The translations under genes and the position numbers were made by a program. Below, piece by piece: positions 20,673-30,645 of a DNA stretch of 64,000 nucleotides. Source of the DNA: Branchipolynoe longqiensis (taxonomy: Eukaryota > Annelida > Polychaeta > Phyllodocida > Polynoidae); NCBI GenBank assembly GCA_030323885.1, contig CM059187.1, positions 137,674,415-137,738,414 of the forward strand, written 5' to 3'. The first letter of the stretch is position 1, and each line of letters starts with the position of its first letter. Under the pieces are notes generated by a model that did not search any database, was not told the origin of the DNA, and saw only the letters and a list, made by a program, of their open reading frames with translations.

Positions 20673-21103
20673 CGCTTAGCCGAAAGCTCTGCAAGCTGGT
20701 CCTCGAGCTCCATGGCCTCTATGTCCCTCCTGGTTTCCTCAATCTCCTCCTTGATTTGCTGGGCGCGACCCTCCAGTGTGGCTCTACCGAGCGCGGCCTC
20801 AGCCTCATGCTTCACTGCCTCATGCTTCACGGATTTAGCGGCCATCTTCTCCGCCGACGTTCTATGAGACACACGTTTTACCTGCCCGTCCGCCTCCTCC
20901 GTGCCTAACTGGGTAGAGGCACACGCCTCCAGATTGCCTTCACAGTGCACAACTCCACAGAGGGAGCAAAAAGGTGGCAGAGGCATCAGGGTGTGAGGGA
21001 CGTCCGTTTGGTTCAAATTCTCAGCAGCAGCTTCCTGGAGCAGCAGCAAGTGAGTAGGACAGTGAGCAGGCGAGCGGTGGCACCACCGTCGGAGCTGAGG
21101 CAT
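20673..21103 (-). CDS. Coding fragment with coiled coil, identity unknown
   Basis: An open minus-strand frame from the Met at 21103 gives about 143 residues before running into a microsatellite. Residues about 45-75 hold CSLCGVVHC (two Cys pairs with His). Residues about 90-143 are charged and heptad-like (IKEEIEETRRDIEAMELED), consistent with a coiled coil. The last coding-looking codon is near 20673; no GT donor is visible there, so the frame may be truncated by the microsatellite and MITE boundary. A short tandem duplication gives KHEAVKHEA. It may be a transposon ORF piece or a host exon. Confidence 0.4.
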
Positions 21104-21222
21104 GAGCAGTAGATGAGTAGGTGAGGTTCAAGCACCCGATCACTGGTGTGTGGGTGGTAGGATAGTATAGTATTCCATGTTATTATACTCGTATAATTCT
21201 TATACAGCATATATATATGTTT

Positions 21223-21285
21223 TGAGCCCGTCCTGATATGACCTTAGATGTTGCTAGGACGTAAAACAACAACAAACAAACAAAC
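21223..21285 (+). mobile_element. SINE-A tail fragment
   Basis: CCGTCCTGATATGACCTTAG, then GTTGCTAGGACGTAAAAC and (AACAA)n, is the conserved 3' tail of SINE-A without a body. Confidence 0.75.
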
Positions 21286-21341
21286 TGTTTTGAGCTATTA
21301 GATCAAAACAGGACCTACTGGCACACGTTGGACATTTACAG

Positions 21342-21567
21342 CTGTCAAGATAATATCAATTACGTGACTCATACCCCACAGGCCACATATATATTCTATA
21401 CAGAAGTGGGATGTTTTAACTCATACACAAATATCCAAGTCCGTCCCTACTATCACAAGTACCAGTGTATGAGAACCAACCACGGTCAGAACACACGCCG
21501 GTTCATTATAGCTCAGTCATGTTGCAATGATTCCAACCAACCCCAACCCCACCCCCAACAACCCTAA
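21342..21567 (+). CDS. Candidate terminal exon of a Cys-rich protein
   Basis: The frame opens after a plausible acceptor (GGACATTTACAG at 21341) and reads about 74 codons to TAA. It includes YYHKYQCMR and FIIAQSCCND, with five cysteines in all, ending in a Pro/Gln-rich tail. AATAAA lies about 210 nt downstream at 21776. Codon use and Cys/Tyr content suggest a secreted domain, possibly a cystine-knot-like fold; that is speculation. No family was recognised and no upstream exon was found. The acceptor pyrimidine tract is weak. Confidence 0.35.
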
Positions 21568-21826
21568 GCCCCTACCACCCCATACCCACCCATCTCCTAG
21601 ATGATGTCTTTGGCCGTGTGTGTGAATTCTGCAGCGTCCTTTTAAGGCTGGCCCGTTTTAAGGCTGGTCCTGTTCTTACTAACAATTTGCCGTCCATTCC
21701 TACTGAATTAGAGATTCAAGACACTATATAAACCATGTTTAAAAAAAGGATATGGCCTGACAAAAGATTTATATGAATAAAATTCATTTACCCAAAACGC
21801 CCCGATGAGAACTAAAGGGGCTGTCA
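21568..21826. other. Presumed 3' UTR and spacer
   Basis: No repeat was recognised. If the exon at 21342-21567 is real, this stretch down to about 21800 would be its 3' untranslated region. Confidence 0.3.
21776..21781 (+). terminator. Candidate AATAAA polyadenylation signal
   Basis: AATAAA on the plus strand 209 nt after the stop codon of the Cys-rich candidate exon. Confidence 0.35.
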
Positions 21827-22555
21827 CACTACGACGTATAACCTTAGCATATGCCGATGTATGTGATTTTTTATCAACACGGCAGTGTATGTTGTGATAT
21901 GTTAAGTATACGTTAGGCGTATGTCGGGTACATTCCGGGTACGTAGTTACACATCATCTTATGTCGGCATGCTTCAAGGCTCCGAAAAATGTGTGTGCAT
22001 GCTCAAAATTTCCAATGTGTGTCGACATGTGGCTCATGCATTGAACGTATGCTGTGTGTACGTTCGGGATACGTCGGTGTACATTGGTTGTACGTTCGGG
22101 ATATGTTGCTGCACTTTAGCCATACGCTCAGCTAGTGGGAACGTGCAGTCCGCGTACAGTCCGCATACTGCCAATGGATGCATTACGTAATCCTAACGTA
22201 CTTCGAACATATGCCTGCCATATCTCCAGCGTACTTAATGTATACGCCATACTTCTAGCGATGTAACGTTGGTCAGCATATCGGGAGCGTATGCGAGCAT
22301 TTTGCGAACGTTTGGTGAACATTTTGCAAACATTTTGCGAGGCACATGAACGCTCTCATATGCCAGCAATAGGTCAGACATACGTTCTGCATACGCTACG
22401 TATGTTGTGTGTATGTTGCGTGTATGTTGCGTGTACATTGTGTGTATGCCCATTTTTATCCCCCGCCGCTGAAAAGTTCAACGAATGCCAACGTAGTGGC
22501 AAATTTTCTAACGTTGCCCAGGCGCTGACGCCATACATCGTAATCTGACAGGGCC
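21827..22555. mobile_element. TIR element, GTCACA group (family 2b, inverted copy)
   Basis: Ends GGGGCTGTCACACTACGACG and complement of CATCGTAATCTGACAGGGCC, followed by TTAAG. Its sequence is the reverse complement of the 12350-13039 element over much of its length (for example GCCCATTTTTATCCC near the right end). The interior is rich in ATACG and TACGTTC words. Confidence 0.75.
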
Positions 22556-22689
22556 TTAAGCGGGAGTCACATGAAAGCACACCCTGCCATCACCCCCGCC
22601 ATCATTGCACCAGGAAAGAAATCCCTATCCCTTCTCCACCTCTTTTCACTTTATCCATATTTGGCTGCAGAAACAGCAATAAGGGGGGG

Positions 22690-22764
22690 GGGGGGGTTAC
22701 TGTTATTACTATTAATGTTTTATTTGCAATCTTTCCTATAAGAGTGTGGCAAAAAGTGGCCGAG
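22690..22764. other. G-run and spacer
   Basis: A poly-G run of about 14 at 22684 is followed by AT-rich sequence without a recognised feature. Confidence 0.5.
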
Positions 22765-23125
22765 TCGACCCGAACTAGTTGAGTGGGTAAGGCGTGTAAT
22801 TAATAGTCACAGGGTCAATCTCTTTCCAAGGCAAAACAAAGACTACAAAATGACACTTGTTGCGGTCTTGCCTGACACTCGGTATATATGGCAAGGCCTG
22901 ATTGGCTCAGTGTCAGCATCATGTGACTGAGTTGGTTTGGTTGGTTGTTGGAGATTTACGTCCTGGCAACATCTAAGGTCATATCAGGACAGGTACTGAC
23001 ATGCGACAGTTCATACTCATGGCGACGTAATAGTGCTGCTCCACCGGGAGACCAGGCCGCCGGCACCATGACCTGGTATCCCACTCAGTTACATTATCCT
23101 GATACTGAGCCAACCAGTCTGAGAG
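22765..23125. mobile_element. SINE-A pair, inverted
   Basis: A diverged plus-strand SINE-A (22765-22928; GAACTAGTTGAGTGGGTAAG head, GGCTCAGTGTCAGCATCATG body) is followed directly by a minus-strand SINE-A 3' half (22929-23125; TTACGTCCTGGCAACATCTA tail). The shared segment can base-pair. Confidence 0.7.
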
Positions 23126-23207
23126 AATATTCTACTATCACTGACCACGCAGATTGAGTCCTCTACACGCATACGTCATATGTGTCTCGCTATTTATTGC
23201 CGCACTA

Positions 23208-23552
23208 GACGGGATGGCCGAATGAGTTGAGCATCCATCTCCCGTTTTGGTAGATCGTAGGATTCGAAACCACCTTGATCGAGTCAAACCAATGACTTAG
23301 CAATTTATACCTGTCACTTCCTAGCCTGGCACTCTGCAGTATTAGGATAGGACAAGGACTGGTTAGCTCAGTATCAGGATAATGTGACTGAGTGGAATAG
23401 CAGGTCATTGTGCTGGCAGCCTGGTCTCCCAGTGGGGCAGCAATATAAAATCGCCGTGAGTGTGCACTGTCACAAATCGGTGCCCGTCCTGATATGACCT
23501 TAGATGTTGCCAGGACGTAAAACTCCAACGACAAACCACACAACCAACCAAA
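23208..23552 (+). mobile_element. SINE-A, full-length
   Basis: Head GGGATGGCCGAATGAGTTGA, B-box-like GATTCGAAACC, body CTTCCTAGCCTGGCACTCTG and tail GATATGACCTTAGATGTTGC plus CAGGACGTAAAAC and (CCAA)n. Contig 2 begins inside the second copy of this SINE (32552). Confidence 0.85.
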
Positions 23553-23801
23553 TGTATTGCCACGACGCTCGCGCTGATTGATTGCTATACTACCGGGGTA
23601 AATCCAGTTATTATACACATGTGGGATTTGTGCTGGGACCTCGTGACCTGCGTAATTATTTAACGGCAGCCGTCAGTAGATGATAGCCATGACCGATCGA
23701 GACTAATTTAATAAAGCCCCAGTCAGGTGGCGCCACCAGAGACAATGAACAAATTACCGCCCTGTGTATGGTCCTTTCTGGCACATCAATATTATATATA
23801 A

Positions 23802-23847
<46 letters not shown>

Positions 23848-23883
23848 ATATATATATCTTTATATATAAATAAATATATATAA

Positions 23884-24454
23884 CATCATCATCATCATCA
23901 TCATGCTGTCGGTCGTGATGCTTTCATTACTTGACTGCCGCTCTCCATTTAGCTCTCTGCTGTGAGAGTTGAGTCCATGAGTCGGTCTTAATGTCTCTCA
24001 GCTTCAGGTTTCTTTTGATGGCATCCTAGAACCAGAGACGAGGGCACCCTCTCTTTCTGTAACCAGAAGACAGTTGAGAATAGAGGATCTGCTTTGGTAG
24101 CCTGTCTGATGACATCCTCATGAGGTGTCCAGTCCACTGGAGATTCTTTTTGATCAGAAGATCGTCCATAGAGGGCAGCCCCATCCATTCGAGTATTTCC
24201 TTATTTGTCACTTTGTCCTTCCAGGTTAGCCCCATGACTGAATGCAGATGTTGCATCAAGAAGGCATGCAGCTTTTTCACCTGTCGTCTGTACACTGTCC
24301 AGGCCTCGGCTCCGTATAGTAGAGTGATAGCATGATTGCGCGGTAGATCTTGCCTTTGACCTGCATGGACACATGGTGGTTGTTCCAGAGTCTCTGGCAT
24401 AGTCGGCCGAAAGATGCGCTAGCCTTGGCCATCCTCCTCTGTATTCCAGCATCA
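23884..24454 (-). pseudogene. RTE-type LINE, 3' end of ORF2 (copy A)
   Basis: Minus-strand translation gives the conserved C-terminus of RTE-like reverse transcriptase polyproteins: LLYGAEAWT, then LQWTGHLMRMSSDRLPKQIL and KRGCPRLWF, ending AKWRAAVK. A one-base deletion near 24325 relative to the second copy (33042-33613) breaks the frame. The element ends in a (GAT)n tail at 23884. Heavily 5'-truncated: RT fingers, palm and endonuclease are all missing. Confidence 0.8.
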
Positions 24455-24487
24455 ATATATCATATATATATATATATATATATAATA

Positions 24488-24527
<40 letters not shown>

Positions 24528-24531
<4 letters not shown>

Positions 24532-24786
24532 GCTGTCTCAAAAGGTGCTAAGCAATATGGGACAAAACTTTGTCCATTGTAACGATCAACATACTATCTG
24601 CTTATGCATTTGCTCAGGATAAACTGATTTGTTTTTTACATGGTGTTTCATAATCCCAATAGAATACATATTGATTTGAAGCAAATGTCCTTGTGTTTTC
24701 AGTGTAACCGTTTCTATGCTGTTTTGTGTCAATTATTTCAATGGACAAAAAAAAAGAAGAGTTATGACCATTTTGAAACAGGCTCA
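24528..24786. mobile_element. Short TIR element (MITE family 7, copy A)
   Basis: The left end TGAGGCTGTCTCAAAAGG and the complement of the right end (TGAGCCTGTTTCAAAATGG) are inverted. It sits in (TA)n, fitting TA targeting of the Tc1/mariner group, though TA flanks cannot be distinguished from the microsatellite. 259 bp, no coding capacity. Confidence 0.7.
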
Positions 24787-24826
24787 AATATATATACTAT
24801 TGTATAATATATATAATATATATATT

Positions 24827-25136
24827 AGATTAGACGAATCTTACCTGGGTATAGATGATGGATAACTATTGTTTTACCGAGGTAGAAGCCTCGGTTAGAC
24901 GTGGGCGAGGGAGAAGGAAGCACATCCGGGTCCAGCAATCTTTACCTACTAATTCAGGATAAAAATGATTCTAAAAAACAACCTAAGGTCAAGTGACCTC
25001 ATGCTAAATTGAGTGATTGACTAGACGTGGCAGGGCGTGGTGGGTGGGCCCTCGCCCACGTCTAACCGAGGCTTCTACCTCGGTAAAACAATAGTTATCC
25101 ATCATCTATACCCAGGTAAGATTCGCCTAACTAATC
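24827..25136. mobile_element. Palindromic DIRS-related mini-element (copy A)
   Basis: Arms of about 85 bp (24827-24911 and 25049-25135) are near-perfect inverted repeats, for example GGTATAGATGATGGATAACT against its complement. Just inside the left arm, GAAGCACATCCGGGTCCAGC matches the subterminal sequence of the right end of the adjacent DIRS element (complement at about 30203-30224). It abuts the DIRS left terminus at 25137. Likely a non-autonomous derivative. Confidence 0.6.
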
Positions 25137-25182
25137 TATTTTACCTCGGTATGCCGCCTCTGGCTAGCCGTAGGCTAGGGAG
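25137..25182. repeat. Left inverted terminal repeat, DIRS copy A
   Basis: 46 bp starting TATTTTACCTCGGTATGCCG, exactly complementary to 30225-30270. It marks the 3' end of the minus-strand element. Confidence 0.85.
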
Positions 25183-25324
25183 ACCTTTACGTAAAATAAT
25201 TTTTATCCTGATATTCTTGTTTTGTTATTATTCTTTAGTGATTATATCTTATGTATGCAACAACGGAAAAGCGATTTGTATGGCAAAAAAGAGGAAAAAC
25301 CAATGTTTTTCTTACCTCTCTCTT

Positions 25325-26434
25325 TCAGTTGGTGAGTAGCCTGTGCGCTATAGGCTGAGGCTTCTCTAGTCGTTTGTGGTAATGTCTAGCAAACGAAGTA
25401 GCGGTTTTCCATCCCGCGTGAGCTAGGATCCGTTTAACGGAGATGCCTAGCAATCTTGCCTTGGACACCATTGCACCACGTGTAGAGTGCGATGAGTACC
25501 TGTCTGTATTTACTCCCGCCAGTTTTAACACATTCATTGTCCATCGGGCGAGGGTATCCCTGGAAATGGCCTTGTGTGGCTTAATAAAGCTGACCAATAG
25601 CTGTCTTGAGTTTCTTATTAATCTTGTCTTGGATATATAATTTCGTATCGCAGATACGACACATAACTTGCGATCCTGAGTGAAACTGGACACCCCTATC
25701 GTAGAAAGGGGGTCACCTAATCGGTTTGATTTTAATAAAGTTGATAAATCAAACGTGGCCTCTTTACTGTCAATTTCTAGACCATTCAGCGACAGGGCAA
25801 CTATAGTTTGGCCTCTGTGTCCAGTGACCAGGAGAAGCAAAACTGCGACTTTGAAACCTAAAAGTTTAACGTCCAGAAACTTATTTTCTGGCCATTTCTT
25901 GAAGAGGTTGAACACTAGAGAAACATCCCAAAACCTATTATATTTGGGTTTAGGCGGATTCCTCTGATAAATTGATCGTATGATCCAACAAATAACATGG
26001 TGTTTACCCATTGTTTGTCCATTAACCCGCGGTAGGATTATCGACAGAGCACATCTGGCAGCGTTAATAGCGCCATATCCTAGGCCTTCGTCCTCTAGGT
26101 AACGTAGGAAGAGTCCTACCTGGGATACTGTGGGAGTCATTGGCTTGACTTTCTTAAGCAGGCAATAAATACCCCATTTCTTTAAATACGTAGTATACAT
26201 TTTCACCGTTCCTTTTCTCCACGCATCATCAACCAAACGCTGTTGTGTAATTTTGTCTAAGCCAAACTGTTCTAAATATTTATTTAAAAAAGGAATGCCA
26301 CTAACGGAGTTGTCGACACGTTTCCGTGGCGTTCTAGTGGTCCCTGATGTTTGAGGTTTCCTCGGAATCTTGGGAAGCGAAGGCTGCTTTTGGCTGTGGC
26401 TAGTAACGTCGGTAGCCACGGTTGCGTGTGCCAC
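25325..26434 (-). CDS. DIRS tyrosine recombinase (copy A), 369 aa
   Basis: This enzyme integrates the circular cDNA intermediate of DIRS elements by tyrosine-mediated strand exchange, without an integrase. The catalytic set is visible: Arg207 in TGHRGQT, His316 and Arg319 in SSHSTRGA, His339 and Trp342 in LAHAGW, and the nucleophile Tyr352 in RHYHKR. The N-terminal ~45 residues are basic and Ser/Pro-rich; residues 50-160 fit a core-binding helical domain. The ORF overlaps the end of the RT/RNase H frame by about 150 nt in another frame, a usual DIRS arrangement. The protein matches its second copy at 34471-35580. No break was seen, so it could be functional. Confidence 0.9.
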   Translation of the reverse strand: MAHATVATDVTSHSQKQPSLPKIPRKPQTSGTTRTPRKRVDNSVSGIPFLNKYLEQFGLDKITQQRLVDDAWRKGTVKMYTTYLKKWGIYCLLKKVKPMTPTVSQVGLFLRYLEDEGLGYGAINAARCALSIILPRVNGQTMGKHHVICWIIRSIYQRNPPKPKYNRFWDVSLVFNLFKKWPENKFLDVKLLGFKVAVLLLLVTGHRGQTIVALSLNGLEIDSKEATFDLSTLLKSNRLGDPLSTIGVSSFTQDRKLCVVSAIRNYISKTRLIRNSRQLLVSFIKPHKAISRDTLARWTMNVLKLAGVNTDRYSSHSTRGAMVSKARLLGISVKRILAHAGWKTATSFARHYHKRLEKPQPIAHRLLTN

Positions 26435-28193
26435 TCGGGGACGATGAGTATGGCGTGTGTCCCCTCCATTTGAATCTTTCTGGCGACTTTGCTAATGATA
26501 GTAAAGGGGGGGAAAATGTAAAAGAAATGATGTCGCCACTTTAGGGAGAAGGCATCAATGTGCCAAGCATTGGGTTCCGGGTGCCACGAAACATATTTTG
26601 GAATTTTAAAGTTATTACGCGAAGCGAACAAATCGATCTGAGGTGAACCCCATGTGTGACAAATGTGTTTGAAAATGGATGGATTAAGTGACCACTCTAA
26701 GTGATCATGGAACTGGCGACTCATCTTGTCAGCTAGACAATTTTGTGTGCCTGGAATGTGATTAACAGTTAACCAGACATCAAAGGTTTGAGCCCAGTTC
26801 CAAATGAGAAGTGCCATTGCATTACATTTAATCGATTTTGTACCTCCCATATTCTGACATAAGCCATAGCTGTGGTGTTATCCGTGAGGATACGTACATT
26901 ATTTTTGGGTATTTTAACTAGACTGGTTAATCCCAAGTAAATGGCCCTTAGTTCTAGAACGTTAATATGATCGGGGAGTTCCGATTCTAGCCATCTTCCT
27001 CCCGTTGCTACATCATTTTGATGTGCTCCCCACCCTTGGAGAGACGCGTCAGTGGTAACGGTAGTGTCAGGCTCTCCCATTCTAATGGGATTGGGGGAAT
27101 GGTCAAAGTGGTTTAGCCACCAATCAATGTCGGCTAGGCCGTTCTCCGAAATAAACATGGTCTTTTCAAAGTTTCCCTTTGCGCGGGCCAGCGCCAAATT
27201 TTTATCAATTTCGAGGGATTTTATGTGTGCCGCTCCGTATAGAATAGCTGGACTATACGAAACCATGACCCCGATAAGGACCGCGACCTGTCTAATCTTT
27301 GGCCTAGAAGTGTCTAACAGCTGTATCGCTGTGCGGTAAAGCTTATCTTTCTTTTGGCGTGTAAGCGAAACGGTCATAGCCGTGGTGTTCAGAATGAACC
27401 CGAGACACTTAAGCTCCTGAGTAGGAGAAAAAACCGATTTCTTGTTATGTATGAAGAAACCCAATTTGGTGAAAATGTTGCATAAATCTTTAACAGCGAG
27501 TTCACATTGCGTGAAAGATTGGCCCATAATAAAAGAATCATCTATGTATGGAAACATACAATGCCCCAATTTTGCCATGTGTGCAAAAATTGGTTTCAAC
27601 AACTTAGTAAACAGACGCGGTGCGCAGGCCAAACCATTAGGTAAACATGTAAATTCAAAAAGTTGGCCATTCCAGAGAAAACGTAGGTATTTCCGATCTG
27701 TCTGGTGAATAGGAACGGTGTAGTACGCATCCCTTAAATCAACACTCGCTAGCCAACACCCTGGGGTAATTAAATCACGAGCTGTTTCTAAAGAAAACAT
27801 TTTGAAATGTTTGTATTCAATGATTTCATTCAACTGAGTTAAATCTAAAATCATTCGGATTGAACCATCAGGTTTAGGAGTAGAGAAGATATTGGAAATA
27901 TATTCCCCTTCAGTATGTTCAACTCTGTTGACAATGCCCTTAGACTCAAACAGTAGAACCTGGTGATCTAGCTGAGATTTTTCTAGTGAATTAAACTGAT
28001 ACGGAAAAGGCGCTCTCTTTTGTATAGGCAATTGTGTGAAAGGGATGTGAATGCCTTTAACAATATTCAGGACCTCTGGATTAGTGGTTAACTGTTGCCA
28101 TTGATGTAAACAATTAGAAACATTCCCTGCTTGAAAAAGGCTTACTTCAGTTTGAGTTTCCTCCGTGACCATTGTAGGGTCAGGAGGCTGCAC
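26284..28193 (-). pseudogene. DIRS reverse transcriptase / RNase H (copy A), frameshifted
   Basis: The pol-like ORF copies element RNA into DNA and degrades the template. RT motifs: SVDLRDAYYTV (catalytic Asp152), LPNGLACAPR and YIDD (216-219). RNase H residues: Asp382 in TTDAS, Glu414 in VLELRA and Asp438 in LTDNTT; the last motif, CLADKMSR, lies after the break. One T is missing near 26852 relative to copy B, so the frame ends early and RNase H continues in a second frame (26284-26850). That second frame ends in the conserved PQIDLFASRNN and PPFTIISK region typical of DIRS and Ngaro. The start at 28193 lies about 17 nt after the gag stop. Confidence 0.85.
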
Positions 28194-28210
28194 TGTTTGT
28201 GTGGAAATCT

Positions 28211-29557
28211 CTACTTGTTCCCTTGTTTCGGGAACTGGGGCTTGGGAACGAAATCCCTCTTGTAGCCGCGGTTGTCGTTCCAGTTTGAGGCCGGCCTGTC
28301 GCCTCGGCCCCTTCCTCGCTGGTTGAACTGGAAGGACGGTCCGCCCCTGAACGGCCTTCCTCCTCTGCGGAATCGAAAATCCGTCCTAGACTTTCTGAAC
28401 CCTGCTGGGTTTTGGAAGCGACGACTCTTTGCTTCAGTGTTTTTAGCACTCTTGTAGTCGACCTCTACCTGTTTGTACAGGTAAGCTAGCTGACCCCCAA
28501 ACATCTTGGATTTATCAAGCGGTTTGCTCTTGATAGGGGTAGGTCCGGAATACACGGTGTATTCCTTACCATCATGGTCCGTTACCTTCTTAGAGCGGGC
28601 AACCTCTTTTCCGGCATCTGTGGTGACCGATTTGAAAACGTTTTCAAATCTCCGATGGGTCATGTAGTTACTAGCGGCTGCTAACAAAGCTATGCCCCGG
28701 TCCATAACCCGCGCCAAAGACGAGAACTTGTTCTCTGTCTGCATCCTGTTAGCCACAGGGATAACAGACGTCAAGGCACCCAAAACTGCCTTATGGATCA
28801 GGCAGAGGGAAGTTTCATAACGACGGCGTTCGTCGGAAAGATGAATGCCGGAATCCATCTCTTTGAAAACCGAAGCAGGAATGCCCTTAACTCCTGAAAT
28901 CTGCTCAGTCAACTTGTTGATGACTTCGATCGGTTTAAACGTAGTGAAATGGCTATTCACCGTTTTGCGCATCATGGTAGTGGTGCGCACTTTCTGAGCT
29001 TTCTTTTTGACAATCTTCTTGCCAGCTTTAACGCCTATTTTGGCGTAGACACCCGCTCGTTCCGTGTCGGAATCCGACTCGGTGGAAGAAGAGTCGGACG
29101 ACGAGTCTGAAGGAGTCCTTCTTCTTCTTCTTCTTCTTCTTTTTGGACTTTTTGGAGCGCTTAGAGTTCGCTTTCTTTGTGAACTCGTCACCAGAACTGC
29201 TCACTGGGCGGCGTTTCTTGCCCCGCGCTTTCGGTTTCGGAACCTCAGGTGCCGAAAGCGTGTCCTCTTCGTCCTCAGAAAAGTCTTCCCAATCCTCATC
29301 AGGGATTTGGGAAGGATCTGGAAAGGTCTGCGCCTGGAAAAGGCGCATCTTCTCCTCCATCATCTCCGCCATTTTCGCCTCCCACCCCACTGGTTGAGGG
29401 GCGTGATCACTGTCTTGATCCGAGGCATGAGCCCCAGGATGTGGGGACGGCGGAGCCGTAGCCGGTGGAGACGAATCGTAATCCGTCGGGGGACACCCAC
29501 CGCTGCAGCGGGCGGCTTATTCCGGCGAGTGGCCATCGGGAACTGTAACGAAACCAA
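28211..29557 (-). pseudogene. DIRS gag-like ORF (copy A), frameshifted
   Basis: Putative nucleocapsid-like ORF1. Its start matches the Met at 38740 of copy B. Relative to copy B it lacks one G near 29487 and two bases near 29119, both disrupting the frame. The central part (28211 to about 29110) is open and contains a conserved helical region (KPIEVINKLTEQISGVKGIP). The C-terminus is Arg/Gly-rich (RRGGRPFRGG), suited to nucleic-acid binding. Poly-Lys and poly-Ser runs lie near the middle. Confidence 0.75.
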
Positions 29558-30224
29558 AGCGTTACTAACCCGGAATCATCTCAACTACACAAGTGTAAGC
29601 CAGTAAACTGGGTTGAGGAACATGGTACAGAGAACGTGTTTTGCAACGTGTCAGTACAGGCGTGAAGCTAAATTTGCCGTAGGTGTGTGGTAACGAAACC
29701 AACCAAACGGAGGGCATCGATCGTGAGATCGGCCCCTCTCTCTGTTCCGTACACTTCTCCCACCTGTGGCTACAGCGCCAACAAGTTGGAGAAAATATTA
29801 CGAAACTCGGAGGTTCGCCTTAAACCGGTCAGGGGTGTTTATAAAAAACACCCAGAAGCATCCCCAACATCATCCTCTATTAGGATCCGGGAGACTTTTC
29901 TTAGGAAATGAGCAACTCGGGTTGCCATTTCTCCCTGTCTGAAAAACAGGTGTCGATAGAACTCAGTATCGGTTTCGTTTGTGCCAGCGGCACGCAATGT
30001 TCTATCCGTAAGTTAAAAAACGTACAAAGTCCAAACAGGACTGAAGAAAGTTCTGAACTTTCATAAAAAGATGCTATAGAGCATGATAAACAAAGTTATC
30101 GAAGAAAACAGTACTTACTTTTGGATAAAAGCAGTAGTAGTAGATAAATCCTGTGGAGCAACTCACAAACGTCCTCCCGTTGTGAGTTACTTATGCTAAT
30201 TGCTGGACCCGGATGTGCTTCCTT
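29558..30224 (-). other. DIRS leader (5' untranslated) region, copy A
   Basis: Lies between the inverted terminal repeat and the gag-like start. It contains no sizeable ORF. The segment ATTGCTGGACCCGGATGTGC at about 30200 is the part shared with the palindromic mini-element at 24827-25136. Confidence 0.6.
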
Positions 30225-30270
30225 CTCCCTAGCCTACGGCTAGCCAGAGGCGGCATACCGAGGTAAAATA
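30225..30270. repeat. Right inverted terminal repeat, DIRS copy A
   Basis: 46 bp, CTCCCTAGCCTACGGCTAGC at its inner end, exact complement of 25137-25182. Followed by (TA)n. Confidence 0.85.
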
Positions 30271-30297
30271 ATATATAATATATTATATACACATACA

Positions 30298-30559
30298 CAG
30301 TAAAACCTCTCTAACCGACCACCTCCGAAAATCGACCAGTCCCCTATTTCGATCGCTTTATTGTGGCCTGGTGTGACCAACTTGAAGTGGTCCCAGTGTG
30401 GCCTGGTGTGGCCAACTTCATATCCCCCCCCCCCCCTCCCACAGTGTGGCCCCGGGTCCCAACAATACCACTGTAAGGATATTCTAATTCCCTAAACCGA
30501 CCACCTCCCTAAATGCACCACTTAAAGTCGGTCCCAAGGTCGGTCCATTTAGATAGGTT
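30298..30559. mobile_element. pogo/Tigger-like MITE (family 6, copy A)
   Basis: Left end CAGTAAAACCTCTCTAACCG. The right end is eroded into (TA)n here but intact in copy B (39479-39759). A related complete copy with TA duplication lies at 42601-42793. Confidence 0.7.
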
Positions 30560-30570
30560 ATATATATATT

Positions 30571-30645
30571 TGAAGTCCAATAGCCGATGATACCGTAAAA
30601 AACATCAATGCGCTCTAGAGCCGTCGTTAAATAGAACAAGCTTTA
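30571..30645 (+). mobile_element. SINE-C 3' fragment
   Basis: GAAGTCCAATAGCCGATGAT, AATGCGCTCTAGAGCCGTCG and TTAAATAGAAC match the last 75 bp of SINE-C. Confidence 0.75.

Larger units (their letters stand above)
25137..30270 (-). mobile_element. DIRS-order tyrosine-recombinase retrotransposon (copy A)
   Basis: A 5.1-kb element read on the minus strand: 5' terminus at 30270, leader of about 700 nt, gag-like ORF, RT/RNase H ORF and tyrosine recombinase ORF. Both termini carry the same 46-bp sequence in inverted orientation. Having YR instead of a DDE integrase, with inverted termini, is diagnostic of the DIRS order. No methyltransferase domain was recognised, and the gag-RT-YR order is also that of Ngaro, so the subfamily is open. 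No target duplication is seen, as expected for YR integration. gag and RT frames are broken; the YR frame is open. Confidence 0.85.
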
